Assembly (NCBI GenBank): GCA_004322015.1
Contig: SCQT01000235.1
Span: 1 to 64,000, forward strand
DNA from: Chitinophagaceae bacterium
Lineage (GTDB): Bacteria; Bacteroidota; Bacteroidia; Chitinophagales; Chitinophagaceae
Reading direction: 5' to 3'
DNA length: 64,000 nucleotides
In this document: positions 1 through 7,974 of the stretch, piece by piece
Numbering within the stretch: the first letter of the stretch is position 1
How the letters are laid out: each line of letters starts with the position of its first letter
Notes under the pieces: generated by a model
What the model saw: only the letters and a program-made list of their open reading frames with translations
Databases searched by the model: none
Told to the model about the DNA's origin: nothing
Translations under genes and position numbers: made by a program

Positions 1-1
1 C

Positions 2-1732
2 CGTTTCACCTGTGCCGGGGTTGCCTTACAACTGACTTTTACGGATCCCTTACTGGCCAATGACCTGGATATATTCTCCAGGCCGGCAGATTACGTTACT
101 TTTAAAGTGCATTCCTTAGACGGGAAAGCACATCACGTACAGTTATATTTCAGCGCTGCGGGAAATATCGCCGTGAACACGCCTGACCAGGTGGTTCAAT
201 GGCAAAAGTCGAAAGCGGGAAACATGGATTTGATGCGTGTGGGAACGGTTTCACAAAATATTTTAGGGCGTAAAGGAGATAATGTGCGCATTGACTGGGG
301 CTATCTCTATCTGGCCGTTCCGCATGATCCTGTCACTTCTTCTGCGATCACTTCTTCAGAGAGATCAGTCAGGCATTTTGTACAGACGGGTAATCTGCAT
401 GTAAGTGATGATAAAAATATACCCCGCGCAGCAGGTGATGAACCTGTGACGCTGGCAGCAGCTTATAACCTGGGGACTGTATCTTCGGAGCCGGTAAGCC
501 GGCATCTTATGCTGGCTTACGACCAGATTGATTGCATAGAATATTTTCATCAAAAGCTAAAACCCTGGTGGAGCAGAAAAGGGATGAAGGTCACGCAAAT
601 GCTGACAGATGCTGAAAGGGATTATTCTTCTGTGCTGCAAAAATGTAATCAGTTTGATCATCAGTTGTATGAACAAACTTTAAAAGCAGGTGGGGAAGAA
701 TACGCCAGGATCTGTGAGCTGGCATACCGGCAGGCATTCGCCGCCTGTAAATTAGCGGCAGGCCCGGAAGGTAATCCATTGCTTTTTACAAAAGAATGTT
801 TCAGTAATGGCGACATCAGCACGGTGGATGTCATATTTCCCACTTGTCCGATAGCCTTAGTTTATAATCCTGTTTTGCTGAAGGCCTTATTGGATCCGAT
901 ATTTTATTATTGCGAAAGCGGCAGATGGACAAGGCCTTATTCTCCTCATGACCTGGGCACTTTTCCTGTGGCTAACGGCCGTAAGGATGAAGAAACCATG
1001 CCCATTGAAGAAACCGGTAATATGCTGATCATGATGGCAGCTATTGCCCGCGCGGATGGCAATGCCAATTATGCCAGGAAACACTGGAAGGTATTGAGCA
1101 CATGGGCTGATTATCTGTTGAAATACGGCATGGATCCGGGTGATCAACTGTGTACCGATGATTTTGCCGGACCTTCTGCGCACAATGCTAATTTATCTGT
1201 TAAAGCTATTCTGGGAATCGCCAGCTATGGCAGATTGGCTGAAATGTCAGGATATGAAAAATTGGCGAAAGAATATACAGATACAGCCCGGAAAATGGCA
1301 CAACAATGGATTGCAATGGATAAAGACGGCGATCATTTCAAACTGGAATTTGACAAGCCGGGTACGTGGAGCCAGAAGTACAACCTGGTTTGGGATAAAG
1401 TATTGCAGTTGAATATTTTCCCCTCATCTGTTGCCCAAAAGGCGGTGGCCAATTATCTGACCAAACAAAACAAGTATGGTTTACCGCTGGACAGCCGTAA
1501 AACCTATACTAAGGCTGATTGGATTATGTGGACGGCGACACTGGCTGATAATCAAAAGGACTTCAGGGCTTTAATAGCTCCTGAGTATAAATACATTTGT
1601 GAAACACCTTCCCGCGTTCCTGTCAGTGACTGGTACGAAACAACCAATGCCAAACAGGTAGGTTTTCAGTCCCGGTCGGTGGTGGGTGGATTTTTTATGA
1701 AAACGCTGTATGAAAAATGGAATGAACATTAG
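2..1732 (+). CDS. Glutaminase A-like secreted protein, 3' part
   Basis: The gene runs in from the left edge: the frame is open from base 2, so the first ATG inside the window (107) is internal. It resembles the large GtaA-type glutaminase family of Bacteroidota and fungi (DUF5127, DUF4965 and DUF1793 regions). Visible family-like stretches are DLDIFSRPADYV near the left edge, YLAVPHD, MLAYDQID, WWSRKGM, ECFSNGDISTVDVIFP, YSPHDLGTFP, EETGNM, CTDDFAGP and a terminal TKADWIMWTATL block. The C-terminal part should be an alpha/alpha toroid. The signal peptide expected for this family lies outside the window. The substrate cannot be read from sequence; many Bacteroidota homologues are only annotated as glutaminase-like and may act on other amide or glycan substrates. 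Confidence 0.85.
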   Translation, partial: RFTCAGVALQLTFTDPLLANDLDIFSRPADYVTFKVHSLDGKAHHVQLYFSAAGNIAVNTPDQVVQWQKSKAGNMDLMRVGTVSQNILGRKGDNVRIDWGYLYLAVPHDPVTSSAITSSERSVRHFVQTGNLHVSDDKNIPRAAGDEPVTLAAAYNLGTVSSEPVSRHLMLAYDQIDCIEYFHQKLKPWWSRKGMKVTQMLTDAERDYSSVLQKCNQFDHQLYEQTLKAGGEEYARICELAYRQAFAACKLAAGPEGNPLLFTKECFSNGDISTVDVIFPTCPIALVYNPVLLKALLDPIFYYCESGRWTRPYSPHDLGTFPVANGRKDEETMPIEETGNMLIMMAAIARADGNANYARKHWKVLSTWADYLLKYGMDPGDQLCTDDFAGPSAHNANLSVKAILGIASYGRLAEMSGYEKLAKEYTDTARKMAQQWIAMDKDGDHFKLEFDKPGTWSQKYNLVWDKVLQLNIFPSSVAQKAVANYLTKQNKYGLPLDSRKTYTKADWIMWTATLADNQKDFRALIAPEYKYICETPSRVPVSDWYETTNAKQVGFQSRSVVGGFFMKTLYEKWNEH

Positions 1733-1856
1733 AATGAGCGTAAGCGTCCAATGAGGAGAATGGATGACAGAATTTTCAACCCGTGAAAGGCTTCCCTTTT
1801 AATATGTAACTATTCAAAGAGATAAATAATTATCTGCTGATAGATAATGGTTCGTT

Positions 1857-2096
1857 TTAAAATAAGTGCCGGAGTGTAAAATCTCTAGCGGATCCGGATT
1901 TTAAATGTCTTTCAAATTGATAAGCTTTATATCTATCGGAAAATGCACAACACCATATTAATTTGAGAGGACGGTATGCTTTAGTAGAGGGAACATTCCC
2001 TTTTGAATGACGACGAAATCTTTCTTTTACATCAGTAGTGCAACCTATATAATGCTTTTTATTATTTAGCTCGAGAATATATACGTAATACCACAT
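1857..2096 (-). CDS. GIY-YIG nuclease domain protein (copy 1)
   Basis: This 79-residue protein is a stand-alone GIY-YIG domain of the UvrC/URI type. The N-terminal YVY and the later YIG triplet form the signature, followed by a conserved arginine in KERFRRH and a C-terminal ERHLKSGS stretch. I start it at the MWYYVYI methionine, because the 24 residues upstream in the same frame are unrelated to the family and the second copy at 2880-3125 starts at the same point. Such small proteins are widespread in Bacteroidota with unknown role. It stands alone, leftward, downstream of the glutaminase gene. Confidence 0.8.
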   Translation of the reverse strand: MWYYVYILELNNKKHYIGCTTDVKERFRRHSKGNVPSTKAYRPLKLIWCCAFSDRYKAYQFERHLKSGSARDFTLRHLF

Positions 2097-2251
2097 GGTA
2101 CTAAGATAGGAAAAGAACTGGGCTAAATAATATTTTGAGGCGCTGGGAAATGTCACATTAGCACTCATTTACAACCTTATTCAATGGAAGGTTTTTTAGT
2201 AAACAGTGCCTTTATCAGGGAATATTACCTTAACTATACCACACACTAACA

Positions 2252-2594
2252 CCTTAGTAGAAGTCCAATTCCCTGAATTTCACGAACCTTCCGAAGCTTC
2301 GGGATTACCTTATTTTTTCACGGGGTTATCCAATGGCGATGTCCTGAACCTGCCGGGGGACGCAAAGTCTTATGATAAAAGTTGATAAATGATTCATATT
2401 CTTTAGCAAAACTTACTTTCCGATTGTGTTCCGGCTGGTTTAGTTTATATTTACAAATGCGATTTATGTCTGATTTTGATATGGAGAATGCCGAAGCTGT
2501 TTGCTGCCATTCAAAGATGCCTATATGATCTATTTTCATTTGACTTCAATAAAGTAATAAGGTTCAAGGGTAAGAAGGTTCGCCTCTACTAAGG
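2252..2594. repeat. Palindromic 343-bp repeat element, MITE-like
   Basis: The stretch is bounded by inverted repeats CCTTAGTAGA (2252-2261) and TCTACTAAGG (2585-2594). A second nested inverted pair, ACCTTATT near 2307 and AATAAGGT near 2551, lies inside. The same two nested motifs occur in a compact 107-bp hairpin at 56134-56240, so the two belong to one dispersed family. A leftward frame at 2318-2539 (73 codons) lies inside. I recognise no family in it and do not call it a gene. Confidence 0.5.
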
Positions 2595-2879
2595 TTTTGC
2601 CATCGCCTACTTTTCCCCCTCAGCGATACAATATCTTTTTTTCATATAGAACAGATTAAGGCATTTACATCCAATAGCGCCCAAAATATTATTTAGCCAA
2701 GAACTGAAGATAAAAGGCCGCCTTTGTTTAGTAGAAGCCATAGCTTTAGCGAAGGCTGCAAAACTTCGGCGGGCGAAGGAATAGAGGGAAGCTCCTATCG
2801 TGAACATCTTATAAACTTCTTCAGGTTTTTAGACAATCTAAAGGCTTAGTATCTGTCGAAAAAGGATTTTAGATTTAAT
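2595..2879. other. Intergenic stretch with repeat debris
   Basis: I see no convincing gene here. It contains another TTTAGTAGAAG motif (about 2727) and one arm (ACTTCGGCGGGCGAA, about 2763) of the GC-rich REP-like hairpin seen complete at 3229-3260. Both suggest eroded repetitive DNA. Confidence 0.4.
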
Positions 2880-3125
2880 TCATTTCTTAATAAGATGTTT
2901 TGTTGCGAAGGCCCTTCCAGATCCAGATTTCAAGTATCGTTCAAAATTATATGCTTTGTATCTGTCAGGGAATGCACAACACCAGAGCAATTTAACAGGT
3001 AAATGAGTCCTTGTAGCAGGTACATATCCTTTAGTATGTCTTGCAAATCTTTCCTTTATATTGGAAGTACAGCCAATGTAATGCTTTTTATTACCCAGTT
3101 CAAAAATATATACATAATACCACAT
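2880..3125 (-). CDS. GIY-YIG nuclease domain protein (copy 2)
   Basis: This 81-residue protein is a close paralogue of the gene at 1857-2096. They share MWYYVYI, KKHYIGCT, the KERF arginine block, WCCAF.DRYKAY and ERYLKSGS; by eye about 70 percent of residues are identical. It is a stand-alone GIY-YIG domain of the UvrC type with no extra DNA-binding domain. The two copies lie in the same orientation about 780 bp apart, with the palindromic repeat element between them, so a local duplication is likely. No operon partner is visible. Confidence 0.8.
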   Translation of the reverse strand: MWYYVYIFELGNKKHYIGCTSNIKERFARHTKGYVPATRTHLPVKLLWCCAFPDRYKAYNFERYLKSGSGRAFATKHLIKK

Positions 3126-3162
3126 TCCTGCTAAAGTAAAACAAATAGGTAAGAAAGTGAAA

Positions 3163-3279
3163 GCGGACAGTGTCCGCCGTAGCCCGCTGACAAAAAACTA
3201 TGGATGAGTCAATGATTAAATTCAGAAGCCCGCCTTCGTTAAAACTTCGGCGGGCGAACCTGCCTGACGGCAGTCAGGG
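3163..3279. repeat. Cluster of GC-rich REP-like hairpins
   Basis: Three palindromes follow each other: GCGGACAGTGTCCGC at about 3163-3177, GCCCGCC paired with GGCGGGC around an AT-rich loop at about 3229-3255, and CCTGAC-GGCA-GTCAGG at about 3262-3277. Short GC-rich hairpins like these are common as dispersed intergenic repeats in Bacteroidota. They sit immediately left of the integration site. Confidence 0.5.
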
Positions 3280-3296
3280 GCGGAGAGGGCGGGATT
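3280..3296. other. attL, left attachment site
   Basis: The sequence GCGGAGAGGGCGGGATT is repeated exactly at 27947-27963, where it forms the last 16 nucleotides of tRNA-Ser plus one flanking base. Here it is not followed by the rest of a tRNA, as expected for the far end of an element integrated at a tRNA 3' end. Confidence 0.85.
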
Positions 3297-3327
3297 TTTA
3301 TAAATTATCCCTCAACATTAGTAAATC

Positions 3328-3383
3328 AATTAATTATATTGCCTCATTTCCGATTTTTTGGCGCATTTTTTTGGCGCATTATT
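3328..3383. other. Left integrase arm-type sites
   Basis: A 19-bp stretch AATTAATTATATTGCCTCA (3328-3346) recurs with one mismatch at 27928-27946, touching attR. It is followed by two direct copies of TTTTTTGGCGCAT (3354-3366 and 3367-3379). The inverse form, TAATGCGCCAAAAAACG, occurs at 27868-27884 near the other end. Repeats near both ends, with matching and inverted orientation, are typical of recombinase or excisionase arm sites. Their function is inferred. Confidence 0.55.
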
Positions 3384-3726
3384 CTTTATTTTCTATGGCA
3401 TCAGCTATTCTATTTAATGCAGTTGTAAGATTGGACGGCCGTGGATAGCCGAGTGCCTGGGCTATATCTTCCAGAGAATTCCGAATTTGTTGTAAATAAT
3501 CTTCATTGCTTCTTGCGCCCGTTTGCTTTTTAGAAATCTGTTCATTCATGAGATCATAAATAGGAACTTCTAAAATATACGAGATTTTCTCTAATGTATG
3601 TACAGTTAGAGTATCATTTTTCATTGAGGCGCGCAATCCTTGAGGTGTCATACCTACTTTTTGCGCCATCTTTTCAATGGAAAATCCTTTTTCCTTTATA
3701 TTATCTTTTAAATAATTGTAATTCAA
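3379..3726 (-). CDS. XRE-family repressor of the element
   Basis: The 115-residue protein begins with a Cro/C1-type helix-turn-helix: residues about 6-60 read KEKGFSIEKMAQKVGMTPQG followed by ILEVPIYDLMNE. The C-terminal half (NEDYLQQIRNSLEDIAQALG) is helical and probably mediates dimerisation. It is transcribed leftward, divergent from the early operon that starts at 3990, which is the usual arrangement of a lysogeny repressor. A promoter match lies on the minus strand at 3966-3997, giving a 5' leader of about 230 nt that contains the structured region described separately. Its target operators are not identifiable by eye. Confidence 0.75.
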   Translation of the reverse strand: MNYNYLKDNIKEKGFSIEKMAQKVGMTPQGLRASMKNDTLTVHTLEKISYILEVPIYDLMNEQISKKQTGARSNEDYLQQIRNSLEDIAQALGYPRPSNLTTALNRIADAIENKE

Positions 3727-3810
3727 CTCATTATATTTTTAATGTTAAAAAATATCAGAAAATATTTTTTCCTTTAGGAAAATGTATTTACCATTGCACT
3801 ATAAATCCAT

Positions 3811-3965
3811 CATCGTGCGAAAGGATTGCATATATCAGATTGGCTTCAACTACTTACGACTAAACGAATTACGCCCACTTGTGGCGTATAGCCTGGTTTC
3901 CTTTTTCGCACGAAGGTCAGGATTTTCAGGAGGGCACACCTTGCAGGGTATGCCCTTCTTTTATT
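3811..3965. promoter_or_regulatory. Structured region between repressor and early operon
   Basis: A 10-bp outer stem (TCGTGCGAAA at 3813-3822 with TTTCGCACGA at 3904-3913) encloses 81 nt. That loop holds a hairpin ACGCCCAC-TT-GTGGCGT (3871-3887) and a possible GGCT/AGCC helix (3842/3890). It is followed by a hairpin GGGCAcACC-GGTaTGCCC at 3932-3955. Depending on the strand transcribed, this is a structured 5' leader of the repressor mRNA or of the early operon. I recognise no known riboswitch class. Confidence 0.5.
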
Positions 3966-3997
3966 CAAAGTTAGATTCATAAACGTAAAATGACAAA
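3966..3997 (-). promoter_or_regulatory. Leftward promoter for the repressor
   Basis: On the minus strand the -7 box TAACTTTG (3973-3966) is preceded, 20 bp away, by TTTG (3997-3994). This matches the Bacteroidota consensus TTTG-N17-23-TAnnTTTG. Transcription would start near 3961 and run through the structured region to the repressor start at 3726. The -33 box overlaps the first codons of the rightward gene at 3990. Confidence 0.55.
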
Positions 3998-4298
3998 AAT
4001 TATTTCATCTGAGCCGGTAAACGCTTCATCTTTCCTCCCCCATTGCCTTAAATGTTATGGCACTAACAAGGATGGATTTCAATTGATTTATTCAGGAATT
4101 CACGAAAATACACATGATGCTATAAAAGAAGCTCATGAGGTATGGAAACGAATTTCTTCCAGATATACTTCACTTCAATACAAAGTGCTGATAAAAGATA
4201 CCTGCATTGCATCCGGCATGCTTAATTATACTCATTCAAAAATTTCAAATCATGAAAATCAATCTGACAAAAAGAAAATTCACTCTAAGCACAGATGA
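3990..4298 (+). CDS. Hypothetical early protein
   Basis: The first gene of the rightward early operon encodes 102 residues of unknown family. It has a CLKC pair (HCLKCYG), no other motif I recognise, and a lysine-rich end. The next gene (4252) begins inside its last 47 bases, a translational-coupling arrangement. The C-terminal 17 residues, within the overlap, look less protein-like. Its place right after the divergent promoter suggests an early regulatory or host-takeover role, which is only positional inference. Confidence 0.55.
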   Translation: MTKIISSEPVNASSFLPHCLKCYGTNKDGFQLIYSGIHENTHDAIKEAHEVWKRISSRYTSLQYKVLIKDTCIASGMLNYTHSKISNHENQSDKKKIHSKHR

Positions 4299-4482
4299 AA
4301 TGATTACAATCCTGACTGCTTTGAAGGAGATGGAATTTCAAATTGAAACAACGTTACCTGCAATTACTTTTATAAGTGATTCAGAGGAAGAAAATAATAT
4401 TCTTCTAACTAATATTAAGTTATTAGAAGATGGACGTCAGCTACAGGCTGATTTTTGTTACCTGATAAGCGGATTGAAATGA
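4252..4482 (+). CDS. Hypothetical early protein
   Basis: This 76-residue acidic protein starts at MKINLTKRKF. A methionine 15 codons upstream in the same frame is possible but would lengthen the overlap with the previous gene. The sequence is mostly alpha/beta with a KLLEDGRQLQADFCYL stretch, and I recognise no family. It overlaps the next gene by an ATGA junction (4479-4482), showing operon organisation. Confidence 0.6.
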   Translation: MKINLTKRKFTLSTDEMITILTALKEMEFQIETTLPAITFISDSEEENNILLTNIKLLEDGRQLQADFCYLISGLK

Positions 4483-4667
4483 AAGTATTTGAAGTATATA
4501 TCAGTAATAATATTGATAAGGAATTACCTAATCCGATCGAAGTCATTGCAGATAAATTAGAAGATGTACATGATATCTTCTATGCAAAATATCCTAATTG
4601 TACAATCTGCAAAATTTTGGAAATCCCTTTCCATAATGATTACAATGATGAAATTTTATTTGTTTAA
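4479..4667 (+). CDS. Hypothetical early protein
   Basis: This 62-residue acidic protein begins MKVFEVYIS. I chose the ATG at 4479, which overlaps the stop of the preceding gene as ATGA, over the ATG 24 bases upstream. No motif is recognised. The gap to the primase-helicase gene is only 3 bp, so it belongs to the replication operon. Confidence 0.6.
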   Translation: MKVFEVYISNNIDKELPNPIEVIADKLEDVHDIFYAKYPNCTICKILEIPFHNDYNDEILFV

Positions 4668-4670
4668 AGC

Positions 4671-7160
4671 ATGAATATTCAATTATACAACGGCGTCATA
4701 GATAATGTAGGCGGACGAACTACAATTATTAGTGTCATAAATTCTATTATAAATTCAGATTCGACTATTCTTTCTGATATTAAAAAGATTCGTTCTGATA
4801 TTGCCCAAACGGAAAAAGATGAAATAAAAAAACGTCTTCCGGCCGTTACCTGGTCAGGCACTTTCAATAAAAGAAAGGCAAATGAATTAATTGAATATTC
4901 GGGGCTTATTTGTATTGATATTGATAAATTAGAACCACTCGCACATGCACTTTTAAAGGATAAGCTAAAGACAGATCCGCACACTTATTTTCTTTTTACT
5001 TCTCCTTCAGGTACCGGATTAAAAATAATTATCCGGGTGAAGGGAGGTCCCGAAATGCACCTTCAAAACTTTCTGGATATTGAGAAATATTTTAAGACAA
5101 AATATGATATTAAGATAGATAAATCGGGTAAAGATATTTGCCGGCTTTGTTTTGTTAGTAGTGATCCTGAATGTTATTACAATGAAAAATCATTCATTTT
5201 TTCACATATCGAAAAAACAAAAGCTAAAAAAGCTTCAATTAAATCAGAATCTGAATCCCTGAATGATATTGCAGAGTTTACTAACCTCAAAATGAAATTT
5301 GAGGAAGGGAATCGAAACAATTGGATTCATCTTTTTGCTAATAATGCAAACCGGAAAGGCTTTTCAGAAACTGATACGCTTTCTTATATTCTTACACATT
5401 ATAATCCAGACAATATCAAAGAAAATGAAATAAAATCAACTATTCATTCAGCTTTTAAAAATATTAACGAACATGCGAAATTTAAGAAAAAAGATTCAGC
5501 AACTGATATTCATAACAAAAGTAATGTCGTATTACGCCAGCTACCTGATGCAATGCCTAATAATCTGGATCCGACGCAGGAAATAACTGAAGAGGAATTA
5601 AAAGAAAAATATCAATTTTTTGATATAAAGTGGAAAAGTGATGTTGATAAAGATGGAAATACTACCCGTAAAGTAGGAGGCATTCAAATAAACTATCTTA
5701 AATTTTTAGCTATTCTTACGGATCTTGGATTCCGCCGGATTGATATTGATAAGGGACATTATTTTATTCACATTGAAAATAATATCATAAAGGAAGTTGA
5801 TGAGATCTATATAAAAGGTTCTTTCAAATTACATCTTGAATCTATGCCGGAAGTGATGCATATTGGAAAGGCCTTACTTAGCAGGAATATGATCCTGAAT
5901 TACATGCTTGGCCGGCAGGCTAATTTCTTTGATCCTAAAAATATTCTTTGCCATTTGCCAGTAATCAATACTGAACAGATAAATGAAGATAGAGAAAAAG
6001 AAGCATTTTTTTATTACGCTAATAAATGCGTAAAAGTAACTGCTGAAAATATTGAACTTCTTGATTATTCAACACTTTCAGACAAATATGTATGGGCTGA
6101 TTCAATCTTAACACGCGAAATAAATCTGCTTGATTTTGATGCAGATCAGGAAAATAATATCTGGGCAAAGTTTTTATTTGAAGTATGTGATCAGGATAAT
6201 GAACGGCTCATAATTCTTATGCAAATAATCGGATACCTTATGCATAAGTATTATGAGGGGAAACTAAAAGCTATTGTATTTACAGATAGCAGGATATCCG
6301 ATGATCCTCAGGGACGCACGGGTAAGGGTTTGATTTTGAAAGGAATTAGACAGATAATGAACCGGGATAACCATACGGATAAGGGTGTGGTATGTACAAT
6401 AAATGGCAAGGAATTTAATCCTGATAATGAACGGCGGTTTGAAAAGTGCGATATCAATACAAAATTAATTCACATCAATGATGTGAAAGCTAATTATGAC
6501 GTGGAACGACATTATAATGAAATTGAAGATGGAATCACCGTTAATAAAAAATTTCAAAATCCTTTTACGATATGGGTTAAAATAGTCCTAAGCACAAATA
6601 GGACACTGAAAATAAATGGCGACAGCTCTTTAGATCGGTTTAGAATATTTGATTTAAGCGCTCATTATTCTAAAGACTGGACGCCGGAAAAAGAGTTTGG
6701 TAAATGGTTCTTCAGGGATTTTACAGAACATGAATGGAACTTATTTGATTCCTTCATGCTTTTTTGTATGAAAAATTATTTGAAGAATGGTGTAAAAGAA
6801 TATAAATCTATCAATTTGGAGAAGCGGATCCTCCATGAACAAATAGGGGAGGAACTTATAAATTTTCTCGAAGACTTTCCAAATGCTGAGATAGAAGAAT
6901 CATGGAATGATTTCGGAATTGTCCCCGGTCGTGACTATAATAAAAAAGCGCTCTATGATGCTTTTATCAGGATTACCGGATCTGATTCAAAACGATATTC
7001 CCAGCGCCGTTTTACTTCAAAATTGCGACATTATAAGCATTTGTCTGAGAAATGGAAATCGGATAGCCAGGACAAAGAAGGTAATTATTATCAGGAAAAG
7101 AGAAGTAACGGTAAAGATTTTATTTGGTTTGAATTAGAAAAGAATAAAAATGGACACTAA
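4671..7160 (+). CDS. Primase (BT4734/VirE-N-like) fused to SF3 helicase
   Basis: This 829-residue protein is the only clear replication protein of the element. Residues 60-170 match the BT4734/VirE-N-type domain seen in Bacteroidota mobile elements: a WSGTF start, ICIDIDKL with D83 and D85 as probable metal ligands, and SPSGTGLKI at 111-119. A linker with a possible PriCT-like helical part follows. The C-terminal half is a D5-like SF3 helicase: Walker A DPQGRTGKG at 545-553, Walker B HINDV at 601-605, sensor motif VLSTNRT at about 639-645 and an arginine finger in SLDRFRIF at about 653-660. It should prime and unwind the element's DNA. Its 3' end overlaps the next gene by 11 bp. The helicase call is firm; primase activity is inferred. 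Confidence 0.85.
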   Translation: MNIQLYNGVIDNVGGRTTIISVINSIINSDSTILSDIKKIRSDIAQTEKDEIKKRLPAVTWSGTFNKRKANELIEYSGLICIDIDKLEPLAHALLKDKLKTDPHTYFLFTSPSGTGLKIIIRVKGGPEMHLQNFLDIEKYFKTKYDIKIDKSGKDICRLCFVSSDPECYYNEKSFIFSHIEKTKAKKASIKSESESLNDIAEFTNLKMKFEEGNRNNWIHLFANNANRKGFSETDTLSYILTHYNPDNIKENEIKSTIHSAFKNINEHAKFKKKDSATDIHNKSNVVLRQLPDAMPNNLDPTQEITEEELKEKYQFFDIKWKSDVDKDGNTTRKVGGIQINYLKFLAILTDLGFRRIDIDKGHYFIHIENNIIKEVDEIYIKGSFKLHLESMPEVMHIGKALLSRNMILNYMLGRQANFFDPKNILCHLPVINTEQINEDREKEAFFYYANKCVKVTAENIELLDYSTLSDKYVWADSILTREINLLDFDADQENNIWAKFLFEVCDQDNERLIILMQIIGYLMHKYYEGKLKAIVFTDSRISDDPQGRTGKGLILKGIRQIMNRDNHTDKGVVCTINGKEFNPDNERRFEKCDINTKLIHINDVKANYDVERHYNEIEDGITVNKKFQNPFTIWVKIVLSTNRTLKINGDSSLDRFRIFDLSAHYSKDWTPEKEFGKWFFRDFTEHEWNLFDSFMLFCMKNYLKNGVKEYKSINLEKRILHEQIGEELINFLEDFPNAEIEESWNDFGIVPGRDYNKKALYDAFIRITGSDSKRYSQRRFTSKLRHYKHLSEKWKSDSQDKEGNYYQEKRSNGKDFIWFELEKNKNGH

Positions 7161-7974
7161 AATATCACCACTTTTAAAAACGCCTCTTTCTTATTATGGA
7201 GGTAAAGCAAGTATCATTCGCTATATGCTCGCATTGGTGCCAGATCATGAAGTTTACACGGAAGTTTTTTTAGGCGGCGGTACCTTATTTTGGAGCAAGA
7301 AACCGGTTAAAAATGAAACAATTAATGATACATTGGATATTGTAGTTAATTTTTACAAAGTAATAAAGAACAATTACCGTCCATTAAAAAAAAGAGTTGA
7401 CGCAACATTATTATGCCGGAGTGATAAAGATTTAGCTAAAAAGATCATTCGTCATAAACGTAAATATAACAAAGTTGATCTGGCTTGGGCTGCCTGGTTC
7501 ATTTTTAATTTTTCTTATGCTGGAAAATTGAATGGAGGGCTTAAATATAGTAACCATCCAGGAACTGTTGTTCCTGAAATTCTGAAACATAAAAAAGAAA
7601 GATTTACAGAACATCTTGTTGCCAGAATTGAACACGAGACTATTGAAAATAGGGATGCAATTGGGGTACTAAGAAGCCGCAACGTTTCAAACGCCTTTCA
7701 CGAAATAGATCCGCCTTATATAGGATGTGACCAGGGTCATTATCGTGGCTATACAGAAAATAATTTTATTGATCTATTGGAATTTCTTCAAAATGAATGC
7801 ACAGGAAAGTTCATGCTTCATAATTACAACAGCGAAATATTAGACGATTATGTGAAACGAAATGGATGGAATAAAAAAGAAATTGTACATAGACTTACAG
7901 CTCCAAGAAAATCAGGTTCCGTAAAATGTGAAGTGATTGTATATAATTATAAGTTACAACCAACTTTATTTTAA
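7150..7974 (+). CDS. DNA adenine N6-methyltransferase, D12 class
   Basis: This 274-residue protein has the Dam-type layout. The N-terminal LSYYGGKA stretch (residues 13-20) with EVFLGGGTLF forms the SAM-binding motif, and the catalytic DPPY is at residues 187-190. It transfers a methyl group to adenine N6 in a short recognition sequence that cannot be deduced here. No restriction enzyme gene is nearby, so it is an orphan methyltransferase, as common in phages for protection from host restriction or for control of replication. It overlaps the genes on both sides. Confidence 0.9.
   Translation: MDTKISPLLKTPLSYYGGKASIIRYMLALVPDHEVYTEVFLGGGTLFWSKKPVKNETINDTLDIVVNFYKVIKNNYRPLKKRVDATLLCRSDKDLAKKIIRHKRKYNKVDLAWAAWFIFNFSYAGKLNGGLKYSNHPGTVVPEILKHKKERFTEHLVARIEHETIENRDAIGVLRSRNVSNAFHEIDPPYIGCDQGHYRGYTENNFIDLLEFLQNECTGKFMLHNYNSEILDDYVKRNGWNKKEIVHRLTAPRKSGSVKCEVIVYNYKLQPTLF

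Noticed and set aside
2318-2539. Leftward frame of 73 codons inside the palindromic element
   Set aside because: It has no recognisable family and lies entirely within a repeat. A remnant of a transposase cannot be excluded, but I could not support it.
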